The notes beneath the pieces are model-generated. The model worked only from the letters and a program-made list of their open reading frames with translations, ran no database searches and had not been told where the DNA came from. From assembly GCA_002412765.1 (NCBI GenBank), contig DHVR01000003.1:62001-126000 (forward strand): a stretch of DNA of 64,000 nucleotides. The letters run 5' to 3'. This DNA comes from Leptolinea sp. UBA5203 (GTDB lineage: Bacteria > Chloroflexota > Anaerolineae > Anaerolineales > Anaerolineaceae). Of the stretch, positions 8,143-16,434 are shown in pieces. The stretch's first letter is position 1. Each line of letters opens with the position of its first letter. Position numbers and translations under genes: made by a program.

Positions 8143-8649
8143 ATGGCATCACATCCAATTGTAAAAATTGTCTTCCTTGGGGATGGGTCTGTTGGAAAAA
8201 CAGCCTTGGTCCGCCGTTTCTGTGAAAATCGCTTTGAAGAATCCAGAGTGATGACCATAGGCGTTGATTTTCAAGTGAAAGAGATGATGATCGTAGATCA
8301 GCCGGTAAAACTTTCCATCTGGGATGTGGCTGGACAGGATCGCTTTCAATTCGTACGCGAAAATTTTTATCGCGGCAGCCAGGCCGCCGCCCTGGTTTAT
8401 GATTGCACCTCGCCGGAGAGCTTTGATCATCTGACCCGCTGGGTGGAAGAGATTCGCGCTTTTGCCCCACGGGTACCTTTTATTCTGGTGGCCAACAAAC
8501 AGGATTTGAGTGAATCTCCAGCGATTCAACCGGATGCCTTTGCTGCCAGCATTAGCGCTACGCTCTTTAAAACCAGTGCTTTGAGCGGGGAGCAGGTTCA
8601 GCAGATGTTTGTCAGTCTGGCAGAACTGGCTCTCCATCCGGTCAGTTGA
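8143..8649 (+). CDS. Rab/Ras-like small GTPase
   Basis: This 168-aa protein consists of a single G domain strikingly like eukaryotic Rab proteins. All five motifs are present: P-loop GDGSVGKT (13-20), switch I TIGVDF (38-43, with the Mg-binding Thr38), WDVAGQDRF (60-68, with the catalytic Gln65), NKQD (118-121) and TSA (144-146). It lacks the C-terminal cysteines used for prenylation in eukaryotes, so membrane attachment, if any, must be through a partner. The gene follows an uncharacterised protein by 9 bases. Bacterial relatives such as MglA act in polarity and motility; no such genes are seen here, so the role is open. Confidence 0.93.
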   Translation: MASHPIVKIVFLGDGSVGKTALVRRFCENRFEESRVMTIGVDFQVKEMMIVDQPVKLSIWDVAGQDRFQFVRENFYRGSQAAALVYDCTSPESFDHLTRWVEEIRAFAPRVPFILVANKQDLSESPAIQPDAFAASISATLFKTSALSGEQVQQMFVSLAELALHPVS

Positions 8650-8656
8650 TCAAATA

Positions 8657-8689
8657 TTGATTAATTTGCTGGATTATGGCATAATCCAG
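8657..8689 (+). promoter_or_regulatory. Promoter with overlapping palindrome, for the ileS T-box transcript
   Basis: TTGATT (8657-8662) and CATAAT (8680-8685) are separated by 17 bases, a good sigma-70-type promoter. The -10 lies within a perfect 10-bp inverted repeat, CTGGATTATG-G-CATAATCCAG (8669-8689). There is no T-run, so this is not a terminator for the GTPase gene; it may be an operator. Transcription would begin near 8692, just before the T-box leader. Confidence 0.6.
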
Positions 8690-8694
8690 CCATA

Positions 8695-8966
8695 ACAATG
8701 CAATATGCAACCGCTTTGATGGAAACGAGTAAGCCAGAAGTTTCTTGCAGCGATCCCGGGTTTGGTGTGAGCCGGGTAAGAAGAACTGGTTGAAAATCCT
8801 TCCGGAGCTTTGATCTGAACTAAAAGTAAGTGAGACGGGTTCGCCATCCGTTATTGTGGCGCAAGTCTATTCTTTGGGAAATGTACTTGATGAGTGCTTG
8901 CCAGTCGGTGGGAAGCAGGGTGGTACCGCGAGTTATGTCTCGTCCCTGTTTGGGGCGAGTTTTTGT
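8695..8966 (+). promoter_or_regulatory. T-box riboswitch leader (isoleucine) of ileS
   Basis: This leader senses uncharged tRNA-Ile and controls read-through into ileS. The T-box consensus AGGGTGGTACCGCG is exact at 8917-8930, where the tRNA 3' end would pair. Directly after it is a terminator: CTCGTCCC (8939-8946) pairs with GGGGCGAG (8952-8959), followed by TTTTTGTTTT. Upstream are the Stem I features GGTGTGAGCCGGG (apical loop region) and, at the base of Stem I, a candidate specifier codon ATC (isoleucine) at 8813-8815 within TTTGATCTGAAC. The 5' boundary is approximate, set by the predicted transcription start. Confidence 0.92.
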
Positions 8967-9005
8967 TTTAAATTGATCTTAAGTTGGATTTATTCAGGAG
9001 GTTGG

Positions 9006-12000
9006 ATGTTTAAACCAGTAAATTCCCGGTTGAACGTAACAGAAATGGAAGAACGGGTCCTGGCTTTTTGGCAGGAAACGGATATTTTCCATAAATCGAT
9101 GAAGTCCCGCGAGGGTGGACCGGAATATGTCTTCTACGAAGGCCCGCCGACCGCTAATGGAAAACCTGGCTCTCACCATGTTTTGGCGCGTGCGTTTAAG
9201 GATCTCTTTCCCCGTTATAAAACCATGCAGGGTTTTCATGTCAGCCGGCGTGGGGGTTGGGATACGCATGGTTTACCGGTAGAGATCGAAGTTGAGAAGA
9301 AACTTGGTTTTACCAATAAACAACAAATCGAAGAATACGGCATTGATAAATTCAATGCGCTCTGCCGCGAATCGGCTTTTTCTTATATTCAGGAATGGGA
9401 AAAACTGACCGACCGGATCGGGTATTGGGTGGATATGGAAACCGCTTATGTCACCTACAAGAATGAATATGTAGAATCCGTCTGGTCGATTTTAAAGAAT
9501 TTCTGGGATAAAGACCTGCTCTATCAGGGCTTCAAGGTTGTGCCTTATTGCCCTCGCTGCGGCACGCCCTTATCCGATCATGAAGTCGCCCTGGGTTACC
9601 ACGATACCGAGGATCCTTCCATTTACATCCGTCTGCCCCTGGTTGACGAGCCGGATACCTCTTTGTTGGTCTGGACAACCACCCCATGGACCCTGCCTTC
9701 CAACGTGGCGGTGGCTGCTCACCCGGCAATGGATTATGTGAAAATTGAACGAACCCTGGAAGATGGCACCACCGAAAAACTGATCCTGGCGAAAGCCCTA
9801 TTGGATAAAGTTTTTCACGAAGAACCTGTGCGTATCTTAAGTGAATTTAAGGGCAAGAAATTATTCAAGAAGAAATATCAGCCGCTATTTACCTATATTC
9901 CAACTGAAAAAGAAGCCTACTATGTTGTTCTTGGCGAGCATGTAACTGCCGAAGATGGTACCGGTTTGGTTCATACGGCTCCTGCCTATGGCGCAGAAGA
10001 TATGGTCATGGCCAATGAGTACGATCTGCCGGTGGTAATGGCTGTGGCATCGGATGGCAAGTTCCTGCCTGAGGTTCGTCCCTGGGCGGGTATCTTCGTC
10101 AAAGATGCCGATCCGCTGATCATTGCTGATTTAGATCAGCGTGGCTTAATGTTCCGTACCACCAAAGTGACCCACTCCTATCCCTTCTGCTGGCGTTGTG
10201 CAACCCCGTTGTTGTACTTTGCCCGCCCAACCTGGTTTATTCGCACCTCGAAATTAAAAGACCGTCTGGTGGGGTTAAATCAGGAGATTAACTGGTACCC
10301 GGACCATATCAAAAATGGTCGTTTTGGTAACTGGCTGGAGAATAATATCGATTGGGCGCTGGGCCGCGAACGGTATTGGGGAACGCCCTTACCCGTGTGG
10401 ATCTGTGACAATTGCCATAAGCAAGAGGCATTTGGTTCGCGGGATGAACTATCCAAAGCCAGCGGACGTGATCTGACGGATCTGGATTTGCATCGTCCTT
10501 ATGTGGATCAGGTGGTGGTGGAATGCCCGAAGTGTCACCAGGACATGCACCGCGTACCCGAGTTGATTGATGTCTGGTTTGATTCCGGCGCCATGCCGAT
10601 GTGCCAGTGGCACTACCCCTTTGAAAACGGGGAGATGTTCCGTAAGCAGTTCCCCGCGGATTATATCTGCGAAGCGGTGGATCAGACTCGTGGTTGGTTC
10701 TATTCTCTGCATGCCATCAGCACCCTGTTGTTTGATGAAATCTGTTTCAAGAATGTCATCTGCCTGGGGCTGATTCTGGATGGAGAAGGGCGAAAGATGT
10801 CCAAATCCAAAGGCAACGTTGTGGATCCCTGGGACGTGATTAATAAAAACGGAGCGGATGCCATGCGCTGGTATCTGTATACCGCCAGCCCTCCTGGGCA
10901 GGAACGCCGTTTCTCCCCGGATTTGGTCTCCGAAGTGATCCGTAATTTCAGTTTGACGATTTGGAATACCTATTCCTTCTTTGTTACCTATGCCAATCTG
11001 GATGGCTGGCAACCCTCGGATGAGCCCGTACAGTACAGCGACCTGGATCAATGGCTGCGCTCCTCGCTGCATTCTTTGATTCGGGATGTAACCCACGCCA
11101 TGGAAACCTATGATGTGCTGGGAGCTACCCGTCCGATTGAGACGTTTGTGGATCAGCTCTCTAACTGGTTTCTGCGCCGCTCCCGCCGCCGCTATTGGAA
11201 GAGTGAATCCGATAACGATAAGACCGCAGCTTATGCTACCTTGTATGAAGCCTTGAGCGTGCTTTCCAAGCTCCTGGCACCCACCATGCCGTTTATTGCG
11301 GAAGAGATGTACCAGAATCTGGTGCGACCATTGGATGCCAACGCACCTGAATCGGTGCATCTGGCTGCCTGGCCTGCCTTTGATGCCTCCCTGATTGATG
11401 ACACTCTGAATCAGGAAATGACCCTGGTGATGAAGCTGGCATCTGTCGGCCACGCCGCGCGCAACAAAGCCAACCGCAAAGTTCGTCAGCCGTTGGCGGA
11501 AGCCGCCTTCTCGGTTGGCTCTGCGGATGAACGCCGCGTGGTGGAAAAGTATGCGGATATTATTGCTGATGAATTGAATGTCAAACATGTGCGTACCCTG
11601 GATGCTGCAGGCGAAGCGGTGACCTATTCGCTGAGTCCGCTGCCCAAGCAATTGGGTCAGAAATACGGCAGCGCCTTTCCGGCCATCCGTAAAGCCATTC
11701 TCGACCTGGCCGCCGATGAAGCCGGCAAGAAATTGCTGCAGGGGTTAAGTGTTGAGGTTCAGGTCGGGGATACCCGCTATGAGATTCTGCCGGAAGAAGT
11801 TGAGATTCGTGCTGACTCCCGTGAAGGGTATGCGGTGGCAACCGAAGGTGCCTTAATGGCGGCTTTGTTGACAGATCTGACGCCGGAGTTGGTGCAGGAA
11901 GGACTTTCCCGTGAATTTGTACGCAGGGTCCAGGATTTGCGCAAGAATTCCGAGTTTGAAATCTCGGATCGCATTGAACTGGTCTTCCAGGCCAGCAAGG

Positions 12001-12152
12001 GTTTGGAACAGGCAATTCTGGCATTCAAGAAATATATTATGGAAGAAACTCTGACCTTGAAATTGGAGGCCGGCAATCCCAGCGGGATGGATGCTTTCGT
12101 TCAGGACGAATTTGACGGCGAAAGCGTCAGCATCGGCATCAAAAAAGCCTAG
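9006..12152 (+). CDS. ileS: Isoleucyl-tRNA synthetase, type 2, with GxHH signature
   Basis: This class I synthetase charges tRNA-Ile and edits misactivated valine. The start at 9006 has TCAGGAGG five bases upstream; longer in-frame versions would run into the T-box leader. The 1048-aa product has the catalytic domain, the CP1 editing domain (TTTPWTLPSN), KMSKS at 597-601 and a long C-terminal part, as in the eukaryote-like IleRS2 group. The HxGH signature expected near residue 55 is replaced by GSHH (55-58, in GKPGSHHVLAR), with the first and third residues swapped. That variant is known from IleRS2 enzymes with extreme resistance to mupirocin. A terminator follows the gene. Confidence 0.97.
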   Translation: MFKPVNSRLNVTEMEERVLAFWQETDIFHKSMKSREGGPEYVFYEGPPTANGKPGSHHVLARAFKDLFPRYKTMQGFHVSRRGGWDTHGLPVEIEVEKKLGFTNKQQIEEYGIDKFNALCRESAFSYIQEWEKLTDRIGYWVDMETAYVTYKNEYVESVWSILKNFWDKDLLYQGFKVVPYCPRCGTPLSDHEVALGYHDTEDPSIYIRLPLVDEPDTSLLVWTTTPWTLPSNVAVAAHPAMDYVKIERTLEDGTTEKLILAKALLDKVFHEEPVRILSEFKGKKLFKKKYQPLFTYIPTEKEAYYVVLGEHVTAEDGTGLVHTAPAYGAEDMVMANEYDLPVVMAVASDGKFLPEVRPWAGIFVKDADPLIIADLDQRGLMFRTTKVTHSYPFCWRCATPLLYFARPTWFIRTSKLKDRLVGLNQEINWYPDHIKNGRFGNWLENNIDWALGRERYWGTPLPVWICDNCHKQEAFGSRDELSKASGRDLTDLDLHRPYVDQVVVECPKCHQDMHRVPELIDVWFDSGAMPMCQWHYPFENGEMFRKQFPADYICEAVDQTRGWFYSLHAISTLLFDEICFKNVICLGLILDGEGRKMSKSKGNVVDPWDVINKNGADAMRWYLYTASPPGQERRFSPDLVSEVIRNFSLTIWNTYSFFVTYANLDGWQPSDEPVQYSDLDQWLRSSLHSLIRDVTHAMETYDVLGATRPIETFVDQLSNWFLRRSRRRYWKSESDNDKTAAYATLYEALSVLSKLLAPTMPFIAEEMYQNLVRPLDANAPESVHLAAWPAFDASLIDDTLNQEMTLVMKLASVGHAARNKANRKVRQPLAEAAFSVGSADERRVVEKYADIIADELNVKHVRTLDAAGEAVTYSLSPLPKQLGQKYGSAFPAIRKAILDLAADEAGKKLLQGLSVEVQVGDTRYEILPEEVEIRADSREGYAVATEGALMAALLTDLTPELVQEGLSREFVRRVQDLRKNSEFEISDRIELVFQASKGLEQAILAFKKYIMEETLTLKLEAGNPSGMDAFVQDEFDGESVSIGIKKA

Positions 12153-12172
12153 GATAAACTTGTATTGAACTT

Positions 12173-12202
12173 GAAGAAGTCGGTGAAAACCGGCTTCTTT
12201 TT
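12173..12202 (+). terminator. Rho-independent terminator after ileS
   Basis: An 11-bp stem (AAGAAGTCGGT with ACCGGCTTCTT, one T-G pair) encloses a GAAA loop and runs into five T. It lies about 20 bases after the ileS stop codon. Confidence 0.85.
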
Positions 12203-12305
12203 GTTTGTGATTGAATATCTCTACAAAGATGAGCTTGCCCCCTCGAGCTTACATCCTTAGCCTAAGGAAAAACTCAGAGAGATGGTGTTATCATTTAAAA
12301 AGACG

Positions 12306-12329
12306 TAGGGGTGCGATGCTCGCACCCTA
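12306..12329. repeat. REP-like palindrome
   Basis: GGGTGCGA (12309-12316) and TCGCACCC (12320-12327) form a perfect 8-bp stem around TGC, flanked by TAG and TA. The preceding AAAAAGACGTAG recurs at about 30470, next to another GC-rich palindrome. This suggests a family of short palindromic elements scattered in the genome; only the window copies can be seen. Confidence 0.5.
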
Positions 12330-12671
12330 ACACTGGTTGGATACGGCGCCCGTTTTTTTCAATGATTTTCCAGAGATACCCAAGTAGGTTTATTGCAAAC
12401 CGAAGTGTCGATGGTCTGGTTTTATTTTGGTGGGATGCGGCAATCTCATCGCATGACGGGATGTTTCGCAATGTTGGGATTCATTATTACCTCATAATGA
12501 ATCCTCTTTTCTTCCTCCCCCAAAATTCTGATCCAAGAACAAATAAAAAGGGGGTGGTTTGCGGCAGGAAATTTTGAGAGCCAAATTCTTAAGAAGCAAG
12601 TGGGGCAGACTATGTTCTTCTTACATCCGCTCAGTTTCGTCTGGAATGAAGTGTGTTGCGCTGTGGATTTG

Positions 12672-12700
12672 CTTGCAATGATACTCATATGTATTGCAAG
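12672..12700. repeat. Inverted repeat upstream of lspA
   Basis: CTTGCAAT (12672-12679) and ATTGCAAG (12693-12700) are exact 8-bp arms separated by 13 bases, about 65 bases upstream of a possible lspA -10. It could be a regulator-binding site or a remnant end of a lost element. Confidence 0.4.
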
Positions 12701-12833
12701 ACTTGTAGGCCGTCGCAGTCTCACGGATGGAACAATAAACGGGTCGGAAGGCGTTGAAGCTGTTATAATAACGGAAGGTAGAAATTTGCCTGTACCCCTT
12801 GTATGAGTTATGTGGTTGTTCCTGGAGGACTTT

Positions 12834-13391
12834 TTGAAGAAGATCGTTGCAAATTACTGGAAATTAGGCGCTATCGCAAGCGTTATCATCATTTTGGATC
12901 AGTTTACCAAATCGTTGATCTTAAAAAATATTGCTCTGGGTGAAATGATTTATCCTATCCCTGAGTTTTCCTCTTTCTTTCGCTTTATCCATTGGTATAA
13001 CACCGGTGTGGCTTTTGGCATGTTTCAGGGAATGAATGATGTTTTTAAAGTGTTGGCTGTTATCGTCTCCCTGATCATCATCTACTTCTACCCGCGCATC
13101 CCTGAGAATGAATGGCCATTAAAAATTGCCATGGGTATGCAATTGGCTGGTGCCATAGGTAACCTGATTGACCGGATTGTGGTGGGCTATGTGGTGGATT
13201 TCATCTCTGTGGGCAATTTTCCGGTCTTCAACATCGCCGATGCTTCCATTACTATGGGGGTTGTCGTCCTCATTATTGGGATGTGGATTCAAGAAAGCAG
13301 AGAAAAGAAAGCTCGTGCGGAAGAACCTGAACCCATCGATTCCCTGGATTCAACACCAGCCTTGCTGACTCATCAGGAGCAAACTGAATGA
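12834..13391 (+). CDS. lspA: Lipoprotein signal peptidase (signal peptidase II)
   Basis: LspA removes signal peptides from prolipoproteins after Lgt has added the diacylglyceryl group. The product (185 aa from TTG at 12834) has four membrane segments and both catalytic aspartates: VVDF (Asp122) and FNIADASI (Asp136), preceded by GNLIDR. The TTG start is preferred because GGAGG lies 5 bases before it; an in-frame ATG at 12810 would add eight residues but has no clear ribosome-binding site. The C-terminal tail (about residues 155-185) is acidic and variable. It overlaps the next gene by 4 bases (ATGA). lgt, its pathway partner, is at 23.6 kb. Confidence 0.93.
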   Translation: MKKIVANYWKLGAIASVIIILDQFTKSLILKNIALGEMIYPIPEFSSFFRFIHWYNTGVAFGMFQGMNDVFKVLAVIVSLIIIYFYPRIPENEWPLKIAMGMQLAGAIGNLIDRIVVGYVVDFISVGNFPVFNIADASITMGVVVLIIGMWIQESREKKARAEEPEPIDSLDSTPALLTHQEQTE

Positions 13392-14332
13392 GTTCTCTGG
13401 TCGAATATACGTATCCATTTACTCAACCTGAAGCGCAGAGGTTGGACCATTTCTTAACCGAGAAATTGCCGGAATTCAGCCGTTCACGATTGCAGCAGAT
13501 CATCAAAAATGCCGGTGTCTTTGTCAATGGCCGCGAGATCACCAAGACGGGTACCATGCTTGAAAATGGGGATGAAGTCCGTATTGAAATCCCTGAAATA
13601 AAGGTTAATACCCTTCAGCCGGAATCCATTCCCTTAACAATTTTGTATGAAGATGAGAATGTACTTGTCCTGGATAAAGCTGCCGGGATGGTCGTTCATC
13701 CATCTGCAGGGCATCAAACCGGGACACTGGTTCACGCGGTATTATCCCATGTTCCACAGGCGATTAACGTGGGCGGAGTGGAACGGCCTGGTGTTGTTCA
13801 CCGTCTGGATAAGGACACTTCCGGGATTATCCTGATGGCAAAAAATGATACCTCGCATCAATGGCTGCAAAAACAGTTCAAGGATCGCCTGGTGGAGAAA
13901 AGCTACCTGACCCTGGTTACCGGGCATCCGCCAACCCCTGTGGGCCGTATCGAGGCTCCTATCGGACGGGACCCCAAGGATCGGCTGCGTATGGCGGTCC
14001 TCTCGGATGACCGCGGCAAGCATGCCATCACCAGTTATACAACCCTTAAACGCTATCGGGATAACTCCCTATTACAGGTGGATATTTTTACGGGGCGCAC
14101 CCACCAAATCCGGGTACACATGAAATTTATCGGCTGTCCTGTAGTCGGGGATGTACTCTACGGCATCAAGCGCCCGGCGCTGCGCATTGAACGCCAATTT
14201 TTACATGCTGCCAGTCTGAGCATTTGTTTGCCCGGACAGAAAACAAAAATGCACTTTGAATCGCCCTTGCCAGCGGATTTACAGGCTGTCCTGGACAAAT
14301 TGGAAAAAGAACAGTCCAACAACGCCAATTAA
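13388..14332 (+). CDS. rluD: Pseudouridine synthase, RluA/RluD family
   Basis: The enzyme isomerises uridines in ribosomal RNA to pseudouridine. The 314-aa protein has an N-terminal S4 RNA-binding domain (about 17-75, RLDHFLTEKLPEFSRSRLQQ) and a catalytic domain with HRLDKDTSG (Asp141 catalytic), then GRTHQIRVHMKFIGCPVVGD. Its length and S4 domain fit RluD-type enzymes that act on the helix 69 region of 23S rRNA; the exact target is inferred. The start codon overlaps the lspA stop (ATGA), a common lspA-rluD arrangement. Confidence 0.93.
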   Translation: MSSLVEYTYPFTQPEAQRLDHFLTEKLPEFSRSRLQQIIKNAGVFVNGREITKTGTMLENGDEVRIEIPEIKVNTLQPESIPLTILYEDENVLVLDKAAGMVVHPSAGHQTGTLVHAVLSHVPQAINVGGVERPGVVHRLDKDTSGIILMAKNDTSHQWLQKQFKDRLVEKSYLTLVTGHPPTPVGRIEAPIGRDPKDRLRMAVLSDDRGKHAITSYTTLKRYRDNSLLQVDIFTGRTHQIRVHMKFIGCPVVGDVLYGIKRPALRIERQFLHAASLSICLPGQKTKMHFESPLPADLQAVLDKLEKEQSNNAN

Positions 14333-14346
14333 TGGGAGGAACACAG

Positions 14347-15393
14347 ATGCGCATCATTAATTTATTATCGGACACTGTCACAGAACCCACCCCTGAAATG
14401 AGAACGGCCATGGCAACAGCCCTGGTTGGAGATGACGTTTCTCAGGATGACCCGACGGTCAATCGTTTGCAAATCATGGCGGCAGAAAAGATGGGCAAAG
14501 AAGCCGGATTATTCGTTCCCTCCGGAACGATGGGTAATTTGTTGGCGGTGATGGCGCATTGCGAACGAGGAGAAGAAGTGATTCTGGGGGATTGCTCGCA
14601 CACCTTTTTACATGAAGCCGGTGGGATTGCTGTGGTGGGTAGCATTCACCCGCATACCATTCCCAATCAGAAAGATGGCACCTTTAAGTTGAAAGATATT
14701 GAAAAAGCCATCCGGGCGGATGATATTCACTATCCGGTCACACGATTAATTGTTCTGGAGAATACGCAAAATCGCTGCGGCGGCATCCCGATCAGCGCAG
14801 CCTATACCCGCCAGGTAGCAGAATTGGCGGCTGCTCATCATCTTAAACTGCATATTGACGGTGCCCGCATCTTCAATGCTGCTGCGGTGCTCAATTGCGA
14901 TGTACGCGAGTTGACTGACCCTGCGGATTCGATCACTTTCTGCTTATCCAAAGGGTTGTGTGCTCCGGTGGGTTCAGTGCTGTGCGGCAGCAAATCTTTT
15001 ATTGAAAAAGCCCGTCGAATCCGCAAAATGTTGGGTGGCGGTATGCGTCAAGCCGGGATTATCGCGGCTGCCGGTATCGTTGCTCTGGAAGGTATGACCA
15101 CGCGGCTGAGAGAAGATCATGACCGGGCTGCCAGACTGGCTGAAGCCATCCGGTCTATCCCGTCGGATGCTCTCGCGGGGGTTACTCAAGATACCAACAT
15201 GATTTTCATCCACCTTAAAGAGTCTTCACCGTTTAAGGCTGCGCAATTGATTGCGGGTTTGAAAAGCCACGGTATCTTAATCGGCGGTGTGGATGCGGAA
15301 ACCGTACGTCTGGTGACGCATTATTGGATTGATGACGGAGCAGTGGCTCAAACGATGGATGCTTTCCAAAAGGTTATCTCTACGCTGCATTAA
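14347..15393 (+). CDS. ltaE: Low-specificity L-threonine aldolase
   Basis: This PLP enzyme splits L-threonine or allo-threonine to glycine and acetaldehyde. The 348-aa product shows the family motifs: SDTVTEPTPEMR near the start, GDDVSQDDPTVNRL, HIDGAR (Asp171 contacts PLP) and the Schiff-base lysine Lys202 in FCLSKGLCAPVGS. The ATG at 14347 has GGGAGGA six bases upstream; the earlier in-frame ATG at 14332 overlaps the previous stop and is less likely. The spacing from rluD is short, so this may be the last gene of the lspA-rluD-ltaE transcript. Confidence 0.92.
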   Translation: MRIINLLSDTVTEPTPEMRTAMATALVGDDVSQDDPTVNRLQIMAAEKMGKEAGLFVPSGTMGNLLAVMAHCERGEEVILGDCSHTFLHEAGGIAVVGSIHPHTIPNQKDGTFKLKDIEKAIRADDIHYPVTRLIVLENTQNRCGGIPISAAYTRQVAELAAAHHLKLHIDGARIFNAAAVLNCDVRELTDPADSITFCLSKGLCAPVGSVLCGSKSFIEKARRIRKMLGGGMRQAGIIAAAGIVALEGMTTRLREDHDRAARLAEAIRSIPSDALAGVTQDTNMIFIHLKESSPFKAAQLIAGLKSHGILIGGVDAETVRLVTHYWIDDGAVAQTMDAFQKVISTLH

Positions 15394-15483
15394 ACACCGC
15401 GGAAGGTTTTTATACTCGTTTTGCATTCTGCTATAATTATTAATGGAACCCGATTTTATCATTAGATCAAGGAGTGGAAACGG

Positions 15484-16323
15484 ATGGATAAATTTCTTAC
15501 CCTTCAAGAAATTGATCAAGCTGCAAATTATATTCGCAAACATACCCAGCACAAGCCCATTGCAGGCATGATTCTGGGTTCCGGTTTAGGTGAATTGGCG
15601 GATGCTGTTAAGCAAGCCGATAGCATTGCCACAGAAGACATCCCGAATTGGCCGGCATCCACGGTTAAGGGCCATCAGGGCCGTCTGGTCATCGGGCTGC
15701 TGCAAGGGAAACCTGTCCTGGTATTGCAGGGACGTGCCCATTATTACGAAGGCTATGGCATGGATCGGGTAACTATGTCCGTGCGGGTGATGCAGCGTTT
15801 GGGGATTAATAATTTGTTTGTAACCAACGCCGCCGGGGCGATTGATCCGGCTTATGAACCCGGGGATGTGATGATCCTTACCGATCACATCAGTTTGTTG
15901 GCCATGTCCGGTTTGAATCCGCTGCGCGGCCCCAACCTGGATGAGTTTGGTCCCCGTTTCCCGGATATGAGCCAGCCGTATGATCAGGAATTTATCCGTA
16001 TCGCGCTGGCGACGGCCAAAGCAAGTGGTATTGCTGCGCATCAGGGTGTCTATATCTGCCTGGCTGGACCATCTTTTGAATCCCCCGCGGATTTACGTTT
16101 CTTGCGCACCATCGGAGCCAATGCCGTTGGCATGTCCACCGTTCCGGAAGTGATTGTGGCCCGGCATGGTCAGATGAGAGTGCTGGGTATCTCTGGTATC
16201 AGCAACAAAGCCAATCTGGACGGCAGTACGGTAACCACTCATGAAGAAGTTCTGGAAGCTGGTAAATTGATTGTGCCAAAATTAAAGACGATTTTATTAG
16301 GTGTATTAAATCAACTCTCCTAA
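15484..16323 (+). CDS. punA: Purine nucleoside phosphorylase (trimeric type)
   Basis: It phosphorolyses purine nucleosides to base and ribose 1-phosphate for salvage. The 279-aa product has the trimeric PNP signatures: GSGLGELA near residue 33, GRAHYYEGYGM, FVTNAAGAI, the base-pocket Glu in AGPSFESPAD, and SNKA near residue 245, whose Asn selects 6-oxopurines (guanosine, inosine). AAGGAGTGG precedes the ATG. A TATAAT at 15432-15437 may be its -10, with a weak -35. It complements the pyrimidine phosphorylase at 6-7.4 kb. A terminator follows. Confidence 0.94.
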   Translation: MDKFLTLQEIDQAANYIRKHTQHKPIAGMILGSGLGELADAVKQADSIATEDIPNWPASTVKGHQGRLVIGLLQGKPVLVLQGRAHYYEGYGMDRVTMSVRVMQRLGINNLFVTNAAGAIDPAYEPGDVMILTDHISLLAMSGLNPLRGPNLDEFGPRFPDMSQPYDQEFIRIALATAKASGIAAHQGVYICLAGPSFESPADLRFLRTIGANAVGMSTVPEVIVARHGQMRVLGISGISNKANLDGSTVTTHEEVLEAGKLIVPKLKTILLGVLNQLS

Positions 16324-16350
16324 ATCATAGCGACAAAATGTCGTTCCGCT

Positions 16351-16403
16351 AAAAAACTGTCTTCCAATAAACGGGGTTCCTGCTCCGTGGATGACGGTTT
16401 TTT
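16351..16403 (+). terminator. Rho-independent terminator after purine nucleoside phosphorylase
   Basis: An 11-bp outer stem (AAAAAACTGTC at 16351-16361 with GACGGTTTTTT at 16393-16403, one T-G pair) encloses an inner ACGG/CCGT hairpin. The A and T runs on both sides could serve either direction. Confidence 0.72.
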
Positions 16404-16434
16404 ACTGAACGGTTAACCCTCAGGATAAGATTGT

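Larger units (their letters stand above)
12203..12833. other. Gene-free interval between ileS and lspA
   Basis: About 630 bases hold no convincing gene. Open frames of up to about 90 codons exist on both strands, but they lack ribosome-binding sites and any recognisable motif. The interval contains two inverted repeats (annotated separately) and a TATAAT at 12764-12769 that may be the -10 of lspA, although no good -35 lies upstream. It could be decayed coding or mobile DNA, or house an unrecognised RNA. Confidence 0.5.

Noticed and set aside
8856..9005. Longer N-terminus for IleRS
   Set aside because: The in-frame extension overlaps the T-box and its terminator and matches no IleRS sequence; the AGGAGG before 9006 decides the start.
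10449..11651. 400-codon open frame opposite ileS
   Set aside because: No ribosome-binding site or recognisable domain; explained by codon use of ileS on the other strand.
12311..12724. Open frames of about 90 codons in the ileS-lspA gap
   Set aside because: No start signal, no motif and odd composition; not called as genes.
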